Origin: an uncultured Oleiphilaceae bacterium
Lineage (GTDB): Bacteria > Pseudomonadota > Gammaproteobacteria > Pseudomonadales > Oleiphilaceae
DNA: 64,000 nt
Direction of reading: 5' to 3'
Assembly: GCA_913060665.1 (NCBI GenBank)
Contig: CAJXUY010000002.1
Location: 389,408-453,407, forward strand
The translations under genes were made by a program, and so were the position numbers. Shown here piece after piece: positions 41,003 to 52,303 of this stretch (positions within the stretch are counted from its first letter, which is position 1; every line of letters begins with the position of its first letter). The notes beneath the pieces were generated by a model that saw only the letters and a list, made by a program, of their open reading frames with translations, made no database searches and was not told the DNA's origin.

Positions 41003-42925
41003 TTACTCCGCTGTAATCCGACCTTTTTTCGCCATTTCTTGTTGGAATACTACTTCAAGCTCTTCCAATGTCATAACACCCAGATCTTCACCGGTGCGAG
41101 TGCGAATGGCGACCGTTTTATTTTCTACTTCCTTATCTCCAATTACTAGAAGGTAAGGAATCTTGTTTAATGTGTGCTCACGGATTTTAAATCCAATCTT
41201 CTCGTTTCTCAAGTCAATATGCACACGATATCCCAAATCTTGCAACTTTTCTGACAATTTTTGACAATAATCGTCCTGTCGGTCGGTAATATTGAGAATT
41301 GCGACCTGTTCAGGGGCCAACCAAAATGGAAACGCTCCTTCATAATGCTCAATCAAAATACCAATAAATCGCTCAAACGACCCTAAAATGGCTCTATGCA
41401 ACATCACTGGCGTCTGACGACTTTGGTCATCTGAAACATATTGTGCACTTAAACGACCCGGCATTGAAAAATCAACCTGAATCGTTCCACACTGCCAAAC
41501 GCGCCCGATACAGTCTTTTAATGAAAACTCAATTTTAGGGCCATAAAAGGCGCCTTCACCCGGCAATAACTCCCAATCAAGACCTTTACTGTTTAACGCT
41601 TCTTCCAATGCAGCCTCTGAACGATCCCAAACCTCATCAGAACCGACGCGTTTCTCAGGTCGTGTTGAGAGTTTAAGCAACACATCCTCAAAACCAAAGT
41701 CACGATAGACTTCAAACAACAAGTCAATAAAACGACTTACTTCGTCTTGCATCTGTTCTTCAGTACAGAATATGTGGGCATCATCTTGAGTAAAGTTACG
41801 AACTCGCATCAACCCATGCAATGTTCCTGATGGTTCGTTTCGGTGGCACGAGCCAAATTCAGCCAGACGCAAAGGTAAATCTTTGTGGCTTTTTAAGCCT
41901 TGATTGAAAATCTGGACATGACACGGGCAGTTCATAGGCTTAACCGCAAAGTCACGACTTTCTGAGTGCGTCGTAAACATCATGTCACTAAACTTATCCC
42001 AATGGCCTGATTTTTCCCATAAGGTTCTATCAACAAGTTGAGGTGTTTTAACTTCCTCATAGCCCTGTCGATTGAGAACATTACGCATATAATTTTCTAA
42101 AACGTTATATATCGTCCAGCCTTTTGAATGCCAAAACACCATACCCGGTGCTTCTTCTTGGGTATGAAATAAGTTTAGCTTCTTTGCAATTTTTCGATGA
42201 TCACGCTTTTCAGCTTCTTCAAGCCTGTGAACATAGGCTTTTAGTTCTTTTTTATTTGACCAGGCAGTACCATAAACACGGGTCAGCATTTCGTTATTAG
42301 AATCACCTCGCCAATACGCACCGGCGACCTTCATTAACTTAAAGTATTTAAGGTTAGATGTTGAAGGCACATGAGGGCCACGGCATAAATCTATAAAGTC
42401 ACCTTGGCTATAAAATGAAAGGTCTTGATCGCCCGGTATATCCTGAATTATTTCAACTTTATACTTTTCGCCTTTTTGCTCAAACAACGATATCGCGTCT
42501 TCACGAGACATTACTGAGCGTGAAACAGGTAAGCCCTGCTTCGATATCTCTGTCATCCGTTTTTCAATCTGAGTTAAATCATCTGGAGTAAAAGGTCTCT
42601 CGAATGCGAAGTCATAAAAAAAACCATCTTCAATGACTGGCCCTATAGTGACCTGCGCAGCCGGAAATAGATCTTGTGTCGCCATCGCTAAAAGGTGTGC
42701 GGTTGAGTGGCGTATTATTTCCAGTCCGTCTTCATCGCGATCTGTTATTATTGCGAGCTCAACATCGTCGCTAATCGTAAATGATGTATCGACTAGCTCT
42801 CCGTTTACCTTACCGGCTAATGCAGCTTTCGCTAACCCAGGACCAATGTCTGCAGCAACCCCTGCAACCGTTGTAGAGTTTTCAAAAGAACGCTGACTTC
42901 CATCAGGAAGAGTGATGACTGGCAT
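41003..42925 (-). CDS. thrS: Threonine-tRNA ligase
   Basis: The 640-residue protein has the TGS domain ([24 protein letters not shown]), the editing domain ([16 protein letters not shown]), the class II core ([56 protein letters not shown]) and the anticodon domain. The length equals that of E. coli ThrS. It heads the translation operon. Confidence 0.98.
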   Translation of the reverse strand: MPVITLPDGSQRSFENSTTVAGVAADIGPGLAKAALAGKVNGELVDTSFTISDDVELAIITDRDEDGLEIIRHSTAHLLAMATQDLFPAAQVTIGPVIEDGFFYDFAFERPFTPDDLTQIEKRMTEISKQGLPVSRSVMSREDAISLFEQKGEKYKVEIIQDIPGDQDLSFYSQGDFIDLCRGPHVPSTSNLKYFKLMKVAGAYWRGDSNNEMLTRVYGTAWSNKKELKAYVHRLEEAEKRDHRKIAKKLNLFHTQEEAPGMVFWHSKGWTIYNVLENYMRNVLNRQGYEEVKTPQLVDRTLWEKSGHWDKFSDMMFTTHSESRDFAVKPMNCPCHVQIFNQGLKSHKDLPLRLAEFGSCHRNEPSGTLHGLMRVRNFTQDDAHIFCTEEQMQDEVSRFIDLLFEVYRDFGFEDVLLKLSTRPEKRVGSDEVWDRSEAALEEALNSKGLDWELLPGEGAFYGPKIEFSLKDCIGRVWQCGTIQVDFSMPGRLSAQYVSDDQSRQTPVMLHRAILGSFERFIGILIEHYEGAFPFWLAPEQVAILNITDRQDDYCQKLSEKLQDLGYRVHIDLRNEKIGFKIREHTLNKIPYLLVIGDKEVENKTVAIRTRTGEDLGVMTLEELEVVFQQEMAKKGRITAE

Positions 42926-43103
42926 AAAATATAACCCCTTTCAGTGGTGATCCCTACTAAAGATCACATGATTGAAAAATCGAACGGGCGATTCTAACAA
43001 GATGAATTAACGAATGCTATTGGTAAGAACACTTTAGTAGTTGAATAAATGATGTAGTTAACAACAAAAAGCAGCGTTGGCACACCTATTGCCATTTATG
43101 CAC

Positions 43104-43136
43104 AAAAAAACAGGCGATTAACGCCTGTTTTTTTTG
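43104..43136. terminator. Bidirectional intrinsic terminator
   Basis: AACAGGCG/CGCCTGTT arms with A and T tracts on both sides, placed between the TRAP permease stop and the thrS upstream region. On the minus strand it ends the TRAP transcript. Confidence 0.88.
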
Positions 43137-43151
43137 TAGTCAAAATAAAGA

Positions 43152-45737
43152 CTAAACCGGCTCTCGCCGCCTACGCTGATTCCAACCCAGCGCAAAAAGT
43201 AATAGGAGCGCTGGGACAAACATCCATGCCTTCGTAGGTCGGTCGGTCCTAATTTCGAGCGCCTTTACTTCCCAGTCAAAATCAATACCGGCCTGCTCCG
43301 CCTGGGAGCCAAACCCCATATTATCAACAAACACTTTTCCATCTTCATTGCGAAGCTCTAAACCAGACTCTCTTAATCGCGCCTCTGCGGTCTCGCCCTG
43401 CCCCATCGAAAGCATTACACGCTTATTGACCTCGTCACCGTCCAAGGTTTCACCTTCAACAATAATCCTAAGCTGGCCATCAATCTCAGTTTTATCAATC
43501 TCTTGATATATAGTTTCTGCCCCCACCTGCTCTAATGGCGGATACACCATATCCCACCAAAAACCAGGGCGAAACATCGTAAACGCAATAAGAACCAATA
43601 TTAGAGACTCCCAAAGCCGAGACTTTACCAGCCAATAACCCTGAGTCGCTGCTGAGAAAACAAGCATTGCAACAACCGCTGAAAACACCGTAAGTAATAA
43701 TTGGTACCAATGATCGATATCGATTAAAAGTAGTTGAGTATTAAAAATGAACATAAATGGCAAAATGGCGGTACGTATATCGTAAGTAAAACCTTGAACC
43801 CCCGTTCGTATCGGATCTGCCCCAGATATAGCTGCTGCCGCATAAGCAGCCAACCCAACCGGCGGAGTGTCATCCGCAAGAATACCGAAATAAAACACAA
43901 ACAGGTGCACCGCAATTAGGGGAACAATCAGGCCATGCTCGGCCCCTAGAGCCACAATAACCGGCGCCATTAACGTTGAGACCACAATGTAGTTAGCCGT
44001 TGTCGGTAACCCCATACCCAGTATAAGGCTGATAACAGCAGTGAATATTAGCATCATGATCATCGAACCACCGGAAATAAATTCCACAAATTCAGTCATC
44101 ACAAGACCAACACCCGTCAATGTAACCGTACCAACCACTATGCCCGCCGCCGCCGTCGCTACGCCGATTCCTACCATGTTTCTAGCACCCGTCACCAAGG
44201 CATGAAAACAGTCATCAACCCCCTCTTTTAACGAGCTTAAGTACTGATTTTGATTCCTAAAGAAACTAAATAACGGCTTTTGGGTTAATACAATAAACAC
44301 CATGACTAATGTTGCCCAAAAAGCAGATAGCGCTGGCGAGCGCTGCTCCACAGCAAGCATCCAGACCAAAACAACCACCGGTAAAAGAAAATGTAAACCC
44401 GCTTTAACGGTTGGCCCTACCTCCGGTAACCGAGTCATATCGGTTGTATCATCATCTATTTCGAGCTCTGGATAATTTGACGCATATTTGACCAAACCAA
44501 TATAAGCAACCAGTAACAGAGGCGTTATGACAAAACCGACAGAATCTCCTGCCAGGTCTTTAATCCACCCTAACCCGAAATACACAGCAACAGTCAGTAC
44601 CATCAAGCCAATAAAAACAGTCAGAAACGAAAGTAGCTTTTGAGCCAAGGTCGTTTTCACCGCTCGCGGTATACCCTTCATATTTAGCTTCAGTGCTTCT
44701 AAGTGAACGATATAAACTAACGCAACATAAGAAATCAAAGCTGGAAGAATGGCATGCCTAATTACTTCAAGATAGGAAATCCCAACATACTCCACCATCA
44801 AAAACGCAGCCGCCCCCATAATTGGAGGCGTTAACTGCCCGTTAGTAGACGCGGCAACTTCTACCGCACCGGCTTTAGTTGCAGGAAAACCAACCCGTTT
44901 CATTAAAGGTATGGTAAATGTCCCCGTTGTAACCACATTTGCAATGGAGGAGCCTGATATGAGGCCACTCAAACCACTCGACACAACCGCCGCCTTGGCA
45001 GGCCCTCCTCTCATATGACCTAATAGAGAGTACGCTACTTTAATAAAGTAGTTGCCCGCACCAGCCCTTTCTAACAGAGCTCCAAATAACACAAACAAAA
45101 ATACAAAGCTTGCGGAAACCCCTAACGCAACACCAAATACCCCCTCCGTTGTTAACCATTGGTGAGAAATAGTCTTGCTCAAGCTCGCACCTTTGTGCGC
45201 AATAACATCAGGCATATAAGGCCCGCCAAAGGTGTAGATAAGAAAAACTATGGCCACAACCATTAACGGCAAACCTAAGCTTCGCCTTGTCGCTTCTAAT
45301 AGTAGAATCATGCCTATCACACCAATCACTAAGTCAAAAGTGATTGGTGCCCCCGAACGCCCCGCAAGTTGATTCCGAAAAACTAATAGATAAAGCGCAC
45401 TTGCCACCCCTAGAACCGCAAACACCCAATCAATAACAGGAATTCGACCTGTATTACTTTTAAACATCGGAAATGCGGTAAACGCTAGAAACAGAGCAAA
45501 TGCCAAATGTATATATTTGGTCTGATCCTCATTAAACACACCAAAATTAAACTCAAACGGCAATGGAGAGGCTACCCACAACTGAAATAAAGACCAGCAT
45601 AAAGGTACAATGAGCAAAATTTTAGCTGAGATTCCGGTAGACGCACGCCCTCCTGTCTCTGCCTGAAGGATATTATCAATTACATCCTTGTTTCCGGTAT
45701 CAGCGGCACAACCCGTATGTGATTTTTCTTCATTCAT
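43152..45737 (-). CDS. Fused TRAP transporter permease (TAXI-type)
   Basis: The 861-residue membrane protein fuses the small (4TM) and large (12TM) TRAP permease subunits. Family blocks include GAGNYFIKVAYSLLGHMRGGPAKAAVVSSGLSGLISGSSIANVVTTGTFTIPLM, TNGQLTPPIMGAAAFLM and ILGMGLPTTANYIV. The C-terminal 150 residues carry a DUF3394-like extracytoplasmic part and a last membrane helix. It works with the TAXI receptor encoded just upstream; the substrate is unknown, probably an organic acid. Confidence 0.94.
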   Translation of the reverse strand: MNEEKSHTGCAADTGNKDVIDNILQAETGGRASTGISAKILLIVPLCWSLFQLWVASPLPFEFNFGVFNEDQTKYIHLAFALFLAFTAFPMFKSNTGRIPVIDWVFAVLGVASALYLLVFRNQLAGRSGAPITFDLVIGVIGMILLLEATRRSLGLPLMVVAIVFLIYTFGGPYMPDVIAHKGASLSKTISHQWLTTEGVFGVALGVSASFVFLFVLFGALLERAGAGNYFIKVAYSLLGHMRGGPAKAAVVSSGLSGLISGSSIANVVTTGTFTIPLMKRVGFPATKAGAVEVAASTNGQLTPPIMGAAAFLMVEYVGISYLEVIRHAILPALISYVALVYIVHLEALKLNMKGIPRAVKTTLAQKLLSFLTVFIGLMVLTVAVYFGLGWIKDLAGDSVGFVITPLLLVAYIGLVKYASNYPELEIDDDTTDMTRLPEVGPTVKAGLHFLLPVVVLVWMLAVEQRSPALSAFWATLVMVFIVLTQKPLFSFFRNQNQYLSSLKEGVDDCFHALVTGARNMVGIGVATAAAGIVVGTVTLTGVGLVMTEFVEFISGGSMIMMLIFTAVISLILGMGLPTTANYIVVSTLMAPVIVALGAEHGLIVPLIAVHLFVFYFGILADDTPPVGLAAYAAAAISGADPIRTGVQGFTYDIRTAILPFMFIFNTQLLLIDIDHWYQLLLTVFSAVVAMLVFSAATQGYWLVKSRLWESLILVLIAFTMFRPGFWWDMVYPPLEQVGAETIYQEIDKTEIDGQLRIIVEGETLDGDEVNKRVMLSMGQGETAEARLRESGLELRNEDGKVFVDNMGFGSQAEQAGIDFDWEVKALEIRTDRPTKAWMFVPALLLLFALGWNQRRRREPV

Positions 45738-45861
45738 AATGAGGAAGCACTCTACTTTTTGAAAGAAAGTTTACGAAAACGTTTTTAGTAATCTATTGCT
45801 ATCTAGAAGTGTTTAGAAGACGAATTTCATACCAGACAAAAAAACATGTGCATAGTTTAAA

Positions 45862-45889
45862 AACAAAAGGAGGAAAACCTCCTTTTGTT
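45862..45889 (-). terminator. Hairpin between TAXI receptor and TRAP permease genes
   Basis: AACAAAAGGAGG and CCTCCTTTTGTT are perfect 12-base arms around AAAA. It follows the receptor gene and may give more receptor than permease by partial termination. Confidence 0.75.
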
Positions 45890-45905
45890 AACCGCAACCT
45901 GCTTT

Positions 45906-46892
45906 CTATTTAATCAAACCTGCTTCTTTGTAATACTTAACCGCACCAGGATGCAAAGGCGCAGACAATGCATCTTTAACCATATTCTCTTTTTCTAAAT
46001 TCTCGAATGCAGGGTGCAGACGCTTGAAGCTATCAAAATTCTCAAATACAGCTTTGGTCACTTGGTAGATAACATCCTCAGGCACATTTGAAGACGTCAC
46101 AAATGTTGCCCCTACACCAAACGTAGTAACATCATTGTCGGTTCCTCGATACATGCCACCTGGAATGGTCGCTTTACGGAAATACGGATTTTCTTTGATC
46201 AATTTGTCAACCGCACCGCCACTAACCGGAACAATCACGCTATCACAAGACGTAGTCGCTTCTTTGATTGCGCCAGATGGAATACCTACCACATAGACCA
46301 TTGCATCAATTTTATTATCACATAGCGCCTTTGATTGCTCTGAAGGCTTAAGCTCAGATGCTAGCTTAAAGCTATCCATGGTCCAGCCATTTTCAGCCAT
46401 CAACAGTTCCATGGTTGCTCGCTGACCTGATCCGGCATTACCCACGTTAACTCGCTTGCCTTTTAAATCCTCAAACGATTTTATATCCGCGTCTTTTCGA
46501 GCAACGACGGTGAAAGGTTCTGGGTGAACAGAAAAAACGGCACGTAAGTCTTTATTAGCACCCGCATCAGTAAATTTACTTGTTCCGTTATAAGCATGGA
46601 ATTGCCAGTCACTCTGAACAATCCCCATATCTAGCTCGCCTTCACGAATGGTATTGAGGTTATAAATAGAACCGCCAGTACTCTCTACCGAACAGCGAAT
46701 GCCATGCTCTTTACGAGATTTGTTAACCAAGCGACATATTGCGCCACCAGTAGGGTAATAAACACCGGTAACACCACCTGTTCCAATAGTAATAAAACGC
46801 TGTTCCTTGGGCGATGCGTTAATTCCGCTTGAAGCAGCAATACCGACGGTCGCCGCCATAATAACAGAAGCTATTTTCGTTTTTAGAGCCAT
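45906..46892 (-). CDS. TAXI-family TRAP solute receptor
   Basis: The 328-residue protein has a signal peptide ([26 protein letters not shown]) and TAXI blocks: [61 protein letters not shown], and [17 protein letters not shown]. It binds the substrate in the periplasm and delivers it to the permease. Confidence 0.95.
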   Translation of the reverse strand: MALKTKIASVIMAATVGIAASSGINASPKEQRFITIGTGGVTGVYYPTGGAICRLVNKSRKEHGIRCSVESTGGSIYNLNTIREGELDMGIVQSDWQFHAYNGTSKFTDAGANKDLRAVFSVHPEPFTVVARKDADIKSFEDLKGKRVNVGNAGSGQRATMELLMAENGWTMDSFKLASELKPSEQSKALCDNKIDAMVYVVGIPSGAIKEATTSCDSVIVPVSGGAVDKLIKENPYFRKATIPGGMYRGTDNDVTTFGVGATFVTSSNVPEDVIYQVTKAVFENFDSFKRLHPAFENLEKENMVKDALSAPLHPGAVKYYKEAGLIK

Positions 46893-47082
46893 ACTGGTTT
46901 CCCTTTATCTTTAATCCTCCCACCTTTCACACAAAGCAGGAATAAAAATTGTTTTTAATCATACGAGCAGAATGTTAACCAATTTAAAAACTAGCTTATA
47001 ACTACAATAAAATAAAGTAGTTACTGGTAATTAAACATAAAAATCATCGTATCTAATATCAAATAATCGCCAAGCCAAACCA

Positions 47083-47109
47083 AAAAAAGCCCGTAAAACG
47101 GGCTTTTTT
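47083..47109. terminator. Intrinsic terminator after the MMPL gene
   Basis: AAAAAAGCCCG and CGGGCTTTTTT with loop TAAAA, immediately downstream of the leftward MMPL gene. The A and T tracts allow action in both directions. Confidence 0.88.
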
Positions 47110-47119
47110 GGTTCTTAAT

Positions 47120-49510
47120 CTAGTTAGCTTCTACCTGTTTAGCTTTTGCGACCATTTTATCAGGTCTCAATAAAAATCTTGCTAAGGCCGGAAGTAACCA
47201 AAGCGATCCTACCATATTCCAAAGGAACATAAAGAACAGTAGTATGCCCATATCTGCCTGGAACTTGATCGGCGAGAATATCCAAGTGAATACACCAACT
47301 CCCAACGTTACACCCGTAAACGCAACAGCCTTACCAGTAGTACGCAATGTTTCATAATATGCTTCTTGAAGCGGCTTACCTTCGATCAGTAATTTTTCAA
47401 GTTTGGTATAAATATAGATACCATAATCAACACCAATACCCACACCTAATGCAATAACAGGCAATGTCGCCACTTTAATACCGATACCTAATTGCGCCAT
47501 CAAAGCTTCACACAATACAGAGGTCAGCGCTAGTGGGGTCACAATGCAAATAACAGCCCTAATTGACCGGAAGGTAATAAAGCAAAGTGTACTGACTACT
47601 GCATAAACACAAAACAGCATCATGTTTTTTGCTTTAGAAATCACCTGATTCGTCGCAGCTTCAACACCTGCATTACCCGCTCCGAGTAAAAACTTGAAGT
47701 CTTCACTAGGGTTTTGCGCAACAAACTGTTCCACAGTAGCAATAACGCTATCCAGAGTTTCCGCTTTATGATCCTTCAAGAACGCTAACACAGGCGTCAT
47801 ATCGCAATTGGTATTAATCAAACCAGCAGGCGCGCGCTGAATAGACGAGTTGATAATCGTCTGATTACGCGACAACTCAAACCACTTTAAATTACCTTCA
47901 TTTAATGCTTTGGTTACCAGCTTAGACACTGTTACCAACGAAGCAGTCGATTCAACGCCAGGAGAGTTTTCCAACGTCCACTGCAACCGATCCATTGCAT
48001 CCATCACTCGGTAATCAGTACACTTTTCTTTCTCTGTCTCGACCATTATTACCAAAACGTCGGCACTGGTACTGTAGTTACTGATAATGTATTCGTTATC
48101 GACGTTGTATCGAGAGTCAGCCCGCAGTTCGGGAGCCCCTTTATCCAAATCGCCAATTTTAAGATCCTTTTGGTAATAGATCCCAATACCAAACCCGAGA
48201 ATGGCTATCAAAATTGAAATAGGCGCAACACTTGGGTGAGAGAAGAAGGATAATAAGCGCCATTTACGATCTTGTTTCTCACCATGATTCTGAACGTGCT
48301 TAACCCCCCCTTTACTAATACCCACGTAAGACATAATAAGTGGATGTAACACAAGGTTGGTGATAATGATAACCGCTACACCTACACCCGCAGCTACAGC
48401 AAGATCTCGAATAACATCAATTTGAATAAAGAGAAGTGTTAAGAAACCAATGGCATCACTCACCAACGCCACCATGCCAGGGACATAAAGCTGCCTAAAG
48501 GCCAGCCTTGAAGAAGTCATGGAGTCGAAGCCCTTTGCAGCTTCAACAGCCATCTGATTGACTATCTGGACCCCGTGACTGATTGCGATAGCAAATACCA
48601 AAAACGGAACCAGCACTGAATACGGGTCCATACCATAGCCAAGTAAGTGCAAGATACCCAACTGCCAAAATACCGCTACAAGTGATGTTATTACTGGCAC
48701 AACAGTGCCCGCTAAGCAGCGTGAATACCAAAACAAAAATACGGTAGTTAAGAAAATTGTTACCAATGCAAACATCGCAATGGAACCAATTCCCTCTATT
48801 AAATCACCGACTTTTTTGGCAAACCCAATAATATGGACATTAATATTAGGGTTGCCCTTCGCGTATTTTTCACGAATCTTTTCTTCCAGCTCTAATGAAA
48901 ATTCCTTGTAATCTAACGGCTCATTAGTTTCAGGGTTGATCTCAAAAAGCGGAGCATAAATAATCGTTGATTTAAAATTATCAGCGACCAAGCTACCAAC
49001 CTGACCAGACTTCAGAATATTCTGTCTTAAGTTTTCTAAACTATCTCTTGAGCCGTTATAGCCATCAGGGATAACCGGGCCACCCTGAAATCCTTCTTCA
49101 GTAACCTCTACCCAACGAACATTAGGGGTCCAAACAGACTTCAACCCCGCTCGATTAACCCCTGGGAGATAAAACATCTCATCAGTGATCTTCTGCAGCA
49201 TACTCATATATTCTTCGGTGAAAATATCACCTTTTTCGACCGCTACCGCTATCTTGATAGAGTTTCCAAGGTTTTCCAGATCGGATCTATTCTCCAGCAT
49301 GTTGATAATAAACGGATGCTCGAGGGGGATAAGCCTTTCAAATGACGCGTCTGGTTTGATTTTGACTGCGTTGTAACCCAAAAAAGCTGTCAAAAATAAA
49401 AACATAACTAATATAAAGAATCGGTTATTAAAAATAACGCGCTCTAAGAAGGGTTCAGCCTTCGGTGTCAGTAGATAGTGTTCACCCTTATCATGCTTGG
49501 GGTTTGACAT
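47120..49510 (-). CDS. MMPL/RND-family exporter
   Basis: The 796-residue protein has the RND plan: one N-terminal membrane helix (FFILVMFLFLTAFLGYNAV), a large periplasmic loop, then membrane clusters at about 230-400 and 640-780. GIGVDYGIYIYTKLEKL is a typical MMPL motif. Related proteins move lipids or hydrophobic compounds. It forms a set with the YCF48-like and DUF1329 genes. Confidence 0.92.
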   Translation of the reverse strand: MSNPKHDKGEHYLLTPKAEPFLERVIFNNRFFILVMFLFLTAFLGYNAVKIKPDASFERLIPLEHPFIINMLENRSDLENLGNSIKIAVAVEKGDIFTEEYMSMLQKITDEMFYLPGVNRAGLKSVWTPNVRWVEVTEEGFQGGPVIPDGYNGSRDSLENLRQNILKSGQVGSLVADNFKSTIIYAPLFEINPETNEPLDYKEFSLELEEKIREKYAKGNPNINVHIIGFAKKVGDLIEGIGSIAMFALVTIFLTTVFLFWYSRCLAGTVVPVITSLVAVFWQLGILHLLGYGMDPYSVLVPFLVFAIAISHGVQIVNQMAVEAAKGFDSMTSSRLAFRQLYVPGMVALVSDAIGFLTLLFIQIDVIRDLAVAAGVGVAVIIITNLVLHPLIMSYVGISKGGVKHVQNHGEKQDRKWRLLSFFSHPSVAPISILIAILGFGIGIYYQKDLKIGDLDKGAPELRADSRYNVDNEYIISNYSTSADVLVIMVETEKEKCTDYRVMDAMDRLQWTLENSPGVESTASLVTVSKLVTKALNEGNLKWFELSRNQTIINSSIQRAPAGLINTNCDMTPVLAFLKDHKAETLDSVIATVEQFVAQNPSEDFKFLLGAGNAGVEAATNQVISKAKNMMLFCVYAVVSTLCFITFRSIRAVICIVTPLALTSVLCEALMAQLGIGIKVATLPVIALGVGIGVDYGIYIYTKLEKLLIEGKPLQEAYYETLRTTGKAVAFTGVTLGVGVFTWIFSPIKFQADMGILLFFMFLWNMVGSLWLLPALARFLLRPDKMVAKAKQVEAN

Positions 49511-49644
49511 TCACTATTCCTCTTACTCAAAAAACGACAAATTAATTCTTAACGGTTAGTCCATTTTTGACTCATTAAAGAGCATAAAATTGAACCCGAA
49601 TTACGTGTTAAAAACGTCTATAAAATATAAAAAAACTCACGATA

Positions 49645-50790
49645 TTATAAATTCCGCCCTGTGGGGCCGCTAATATCAATACCTTGCTCACCCACCAACA
49701 CGAAATTCCCATTTTCTAACAAGTGTAGTGCAGTAACAGCCTGCCTATTCTCACGAATAACGGCCTGAAATGACTCTCCAGCATTACCGCTCACTAGCAC
49801 AATGCCTGAATTTCCGACAACAGCCACGATGCCATCCTCACCCTGCGCTGCTGCGATTAACGTAGCTTCGTTGCTACTATTAATACGCGTCCAGTTTCCA
49901 CCTAAGTCAATCGATCGATAAAGATTACCCCTAAGCCCGAAGACTAACACTTCATTAACATTCCCAGTGCCGCTCACACCAAAAAATGAACCTTCGTATG
50001 GGCTATCAACTCTCTCCCATGTATTGCCAGTATCGTTGCTTCTGAACACATTTCCTGCTTCGCCCACTATAAACAGCGAACCACCGACTATTTCTGAAAT
50101 GGAATTTAAGTGAAATCGATCCTGATTATCAATACGGATTGAAACATTGAACCAGTTCTTACCACCATCCTCTGTTTGAAAGAAAAAACCATAAGCCCCT
50201 ACTGCGAACCCTTTTAATTCGTTAGCAAACCAGACATCTAATAACGGTTTACTAGGTCCGGTCTCTGCATCATACTGCGCATCCTCTAAACCAAATTGAG
50301 CCTCCTCTAACTGAAACTCTATTTCGCCTTGTAGTTCCTCTGAAGCAGACTCAAGCTCACCCTCAAGCTTAGCAACTCGTTCTTCTGCCTGCTCAATCAC
50401 CTGTTGGTTGGCGAGGTTTCCATCAAATTGCTTCGCCCAAGTTATGCCGGCATCGCTTGAGTGTAGAATAATACCGCCATGCCCAACAGCCCACCCTTGT
50501 GTATCTGTTGGAAAGTGTATGGCCGTCAACGTGACTGCAACAGGCACGCTTGCCTGAGACCAGTTACTGCCTTGGTCATCAGAGTAAATAATATGTCCAC
50601 GCTCACCAACCGCTACAAGTCGCTCACCAGCAGTTGTAACATCTAACAATAATGACTTATGGGCAATCTGAGTCGTCAACGACGGAGTGTCTAAAACATC
50701 ATCCAATGCGTAAAGGTTGGATGAAAAGAAAGTAGAAAATAGAGAAAAAACCAATAACTGCGTTAACAGCTTATGAAAGCAGTGTCTCAT
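49645..50790 (-). CDS. YCF48/BNR-type beta-propeller protein
   Basis: The 381-residue protein has a signal peptide (residues 1-28) and repeated propeller blades with the pattern SDDQGSNWSQASVP, TDTQGWAVGHGGIILHSSDAGITWAKQ, SNDTGNTWERVDSP. A charged helix of about 45 residues (QVIEQAEERVAKLEGELESASEELQGEIEF) interrupts the propeller. It probably assists or docks with the neighbouring exporter in the periplasm. Confidence 0.9.
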   Translation of the reverse strand: MRHCFHKLLTQLLVFSLFSTFFSSNLYALDDVLDTPSLTTQIAHKSLLLDVTTAGERLVAVGERGHIIYSDDQGSNWSQASVPVAVTLTAIHFPTDTQGWAVGHGGIILHSSDAGITWAKQFDGNLANQQVIEQAEERVAKLEGELESASEELQGEIEFQLEEAQFGLEDAQYDAETGPSKPLLDVWFANELKGFAVGAYGFFFQTEDGGKNWFNVSIRIDNQDRFHLNSISEIVGGSLFIVGEAGNVFRSNDTGNTWERVDSPYEGSFFGVSGTGNVNEVLVFGLRGNLYRSIDLGGNWTRINSSNEATLIAAAQGEDGIVAVVGNSGIVLVSGNAGESFQAVIRENRQAVTALHLLENGNFVLVGEQGIDISGPTGRNL

Positions 50791-50920
50791 TAGAGAAGCC
50801 TTTGTTATAACGATAATATCATTTAGGATAGTAAAAACCGTTCCGTTCGCAACTAATCCCTTGCTTTAAATATAAAATAGGGAAAACACCAAGCGGCGCT
50901 TTCCCTTGTATTCCCAATAA

Positions 50921-52303
50921 CTACCGACCTCTTCTTCTGAGAGATGACGGCTTAAAGTAACGTTTATTCGGAATTTTGTTTTCAAACACACGGGTCTCAC
51001 GCTCTTCTGAATCCAACCCTTGTACATGATAACGACGAGCCTGCAAGTCATAAAAAACATCCAATGCTGTCCAGACACCCGGCAGCTCATAAAAGTTTTT
51101 CAAAAATGCGATGCTTACACGCCAAAGTTCGCCACGGTTATCATATTGATCAACCATCACTGCATTCCAGCTGTCTTCATCGAGGTAAAATACTCGCTTC
51201 TTATAGATATGTCGCTCACCCTTTTTCAGGTTTGCCTCTACAACATGCACTCGATGCAGTTCCCAGCGAGTAAGGTCAGGATTTATATGAGACACCCCTA
51301 ACAATGTTTTGTACTTAACATCGCCCTGACTCATTTTATAGCTATTGTAAGGAATATAGACTTCTTTCAATCCCTTATAAGCCCAATCATATCGATCAGG
51401 AGAACCATTGAACAGGTCCGTATCATCAGCTGTCCGTAAGTTATCAGACGCCGCAATTGGAGAGTCATATGCTAGGTTAGGAGCACGACGCACTCGACGC
51501 TGACCAGAGTTGTAACCCCAAGCCTGCCGAGGCTCTTTAATCTGATCCATTGTTTCGTGAACCAGTACCGCTCCCCCAGCTAGACGAGCTGGAGATTTGG
51601 TGAACGAAAGGAAGTAGAAAAGAATGTTTTTTAGTGTCTTCTCATTGCCTTCCGGATTGTAGTAATTGAAAAAAAGTTCTTGCTGTGAAGTAACGGGGGT
51701 ATACTCACCATTTCTCTGTACATTAACCTCAGAGGATCGTCTCGTCAAAAACACACCACGCCAGCGGGTGTTATGATTCCAGATGGCCTGAAGCCCTTTC
51801 TGACTCTCGTCGCCACTCAACAGTGGAAAAGGAACACCGCCGTATGCGTGTTTAATACCAGCCCCACCTCTAACTAACTCACCGGAGGTCGCGTTCTTAA
51901 ATGTATTATCAGCAACCCACTCAGGAGCAGCATGCGTTCTTCTTGATTGATAAACGGGTATTTTATAAGAGGTTGGGTAGGTCTTAAAAAGAGCCAGCTG
52001 CCCTGCCGTTAGCTTATTTTTATAGGTCTCAACATTTTGTGCAGTAATGGTAAATAATACCTTATCGTCAGGAAACGGGTCGACATGATGCTGACCAGAC
52101 TTTTTATAGCCATCTGGCGCTTCCGTTAACCCTCCAGCCCACTCAGGAATTGTATTTTCTTCATTCCCTGACTTAATGCCTCCAAAAGGGGTCAGCTCAC
52201 CCTTTAATTTTTGAGCTTCCTGAGAAGAGACTTTTGCATTGATGCCTGCCGAAAAAAGCGAGAATGCGATTAAGCCGCTTAGCAGTATTTTTCTTTTCTG
52301 CAT
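50921..52303 (-). CDS. DUF1329 periplasmic or outer-membrane protein
   Basis: The 460-residue protein has a signal peptide (MQKRKILLSGLIAFSLFSAGINA) followed by the DUF1329 pattern: GGIKSGNEENTIPEWAGGLTEAPDGYK, HVDPFPDDKVLFTITAQN, QAWGYNSGQRRVRRAPNLAYD. The fold resembles lipoprotein-localisation proteins. DUF1329, YCF48-like and MMPL genes occur together in Pseudomonas-type genomes. The commonly linked DUF1302 gene is not in this window. Confidence 0.92.
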   Translation of the reverse strand: MQKRKILLSGLIAFSLFSAGINAKVSSQEAQKLKGELTPFGGIKSGNEENTIPEWAGGLTEAPDGYKKSGQHHVDPFPDDKVLFTITAQNVETYKNKLTAGQLALFKTYPTSYKIPVYQSRRTHAAPEWVADNTFKNATSGELVRGGAGIKHAYGGVPFPLLSGDESQKGLQAIWNHNTRWRGVFLTRRSSEVNVQRNGEYTPVTSQQELFFNYYNPEGNEKTLKNILFYFLSFTKSPARLAGGAVLVHETMDQIKEPRQAWGYNSGQRRVRRAPNLAYDSPIAASDNLRTADDTDLFNGSPDRYDWAYKGLKEVYIPYNSYKMSQGDVKYKTLLGVSHINPDLTRWELHRVHVVEANLKKGERHIYKKRVFYLDEDSWNAVMVDQYDNRGELWRVSIAFLKNFYELPGVWTALDVFYDLQARRYHVQGLDSEERETRVFENKIPNKRYFKPSSLRRRGR

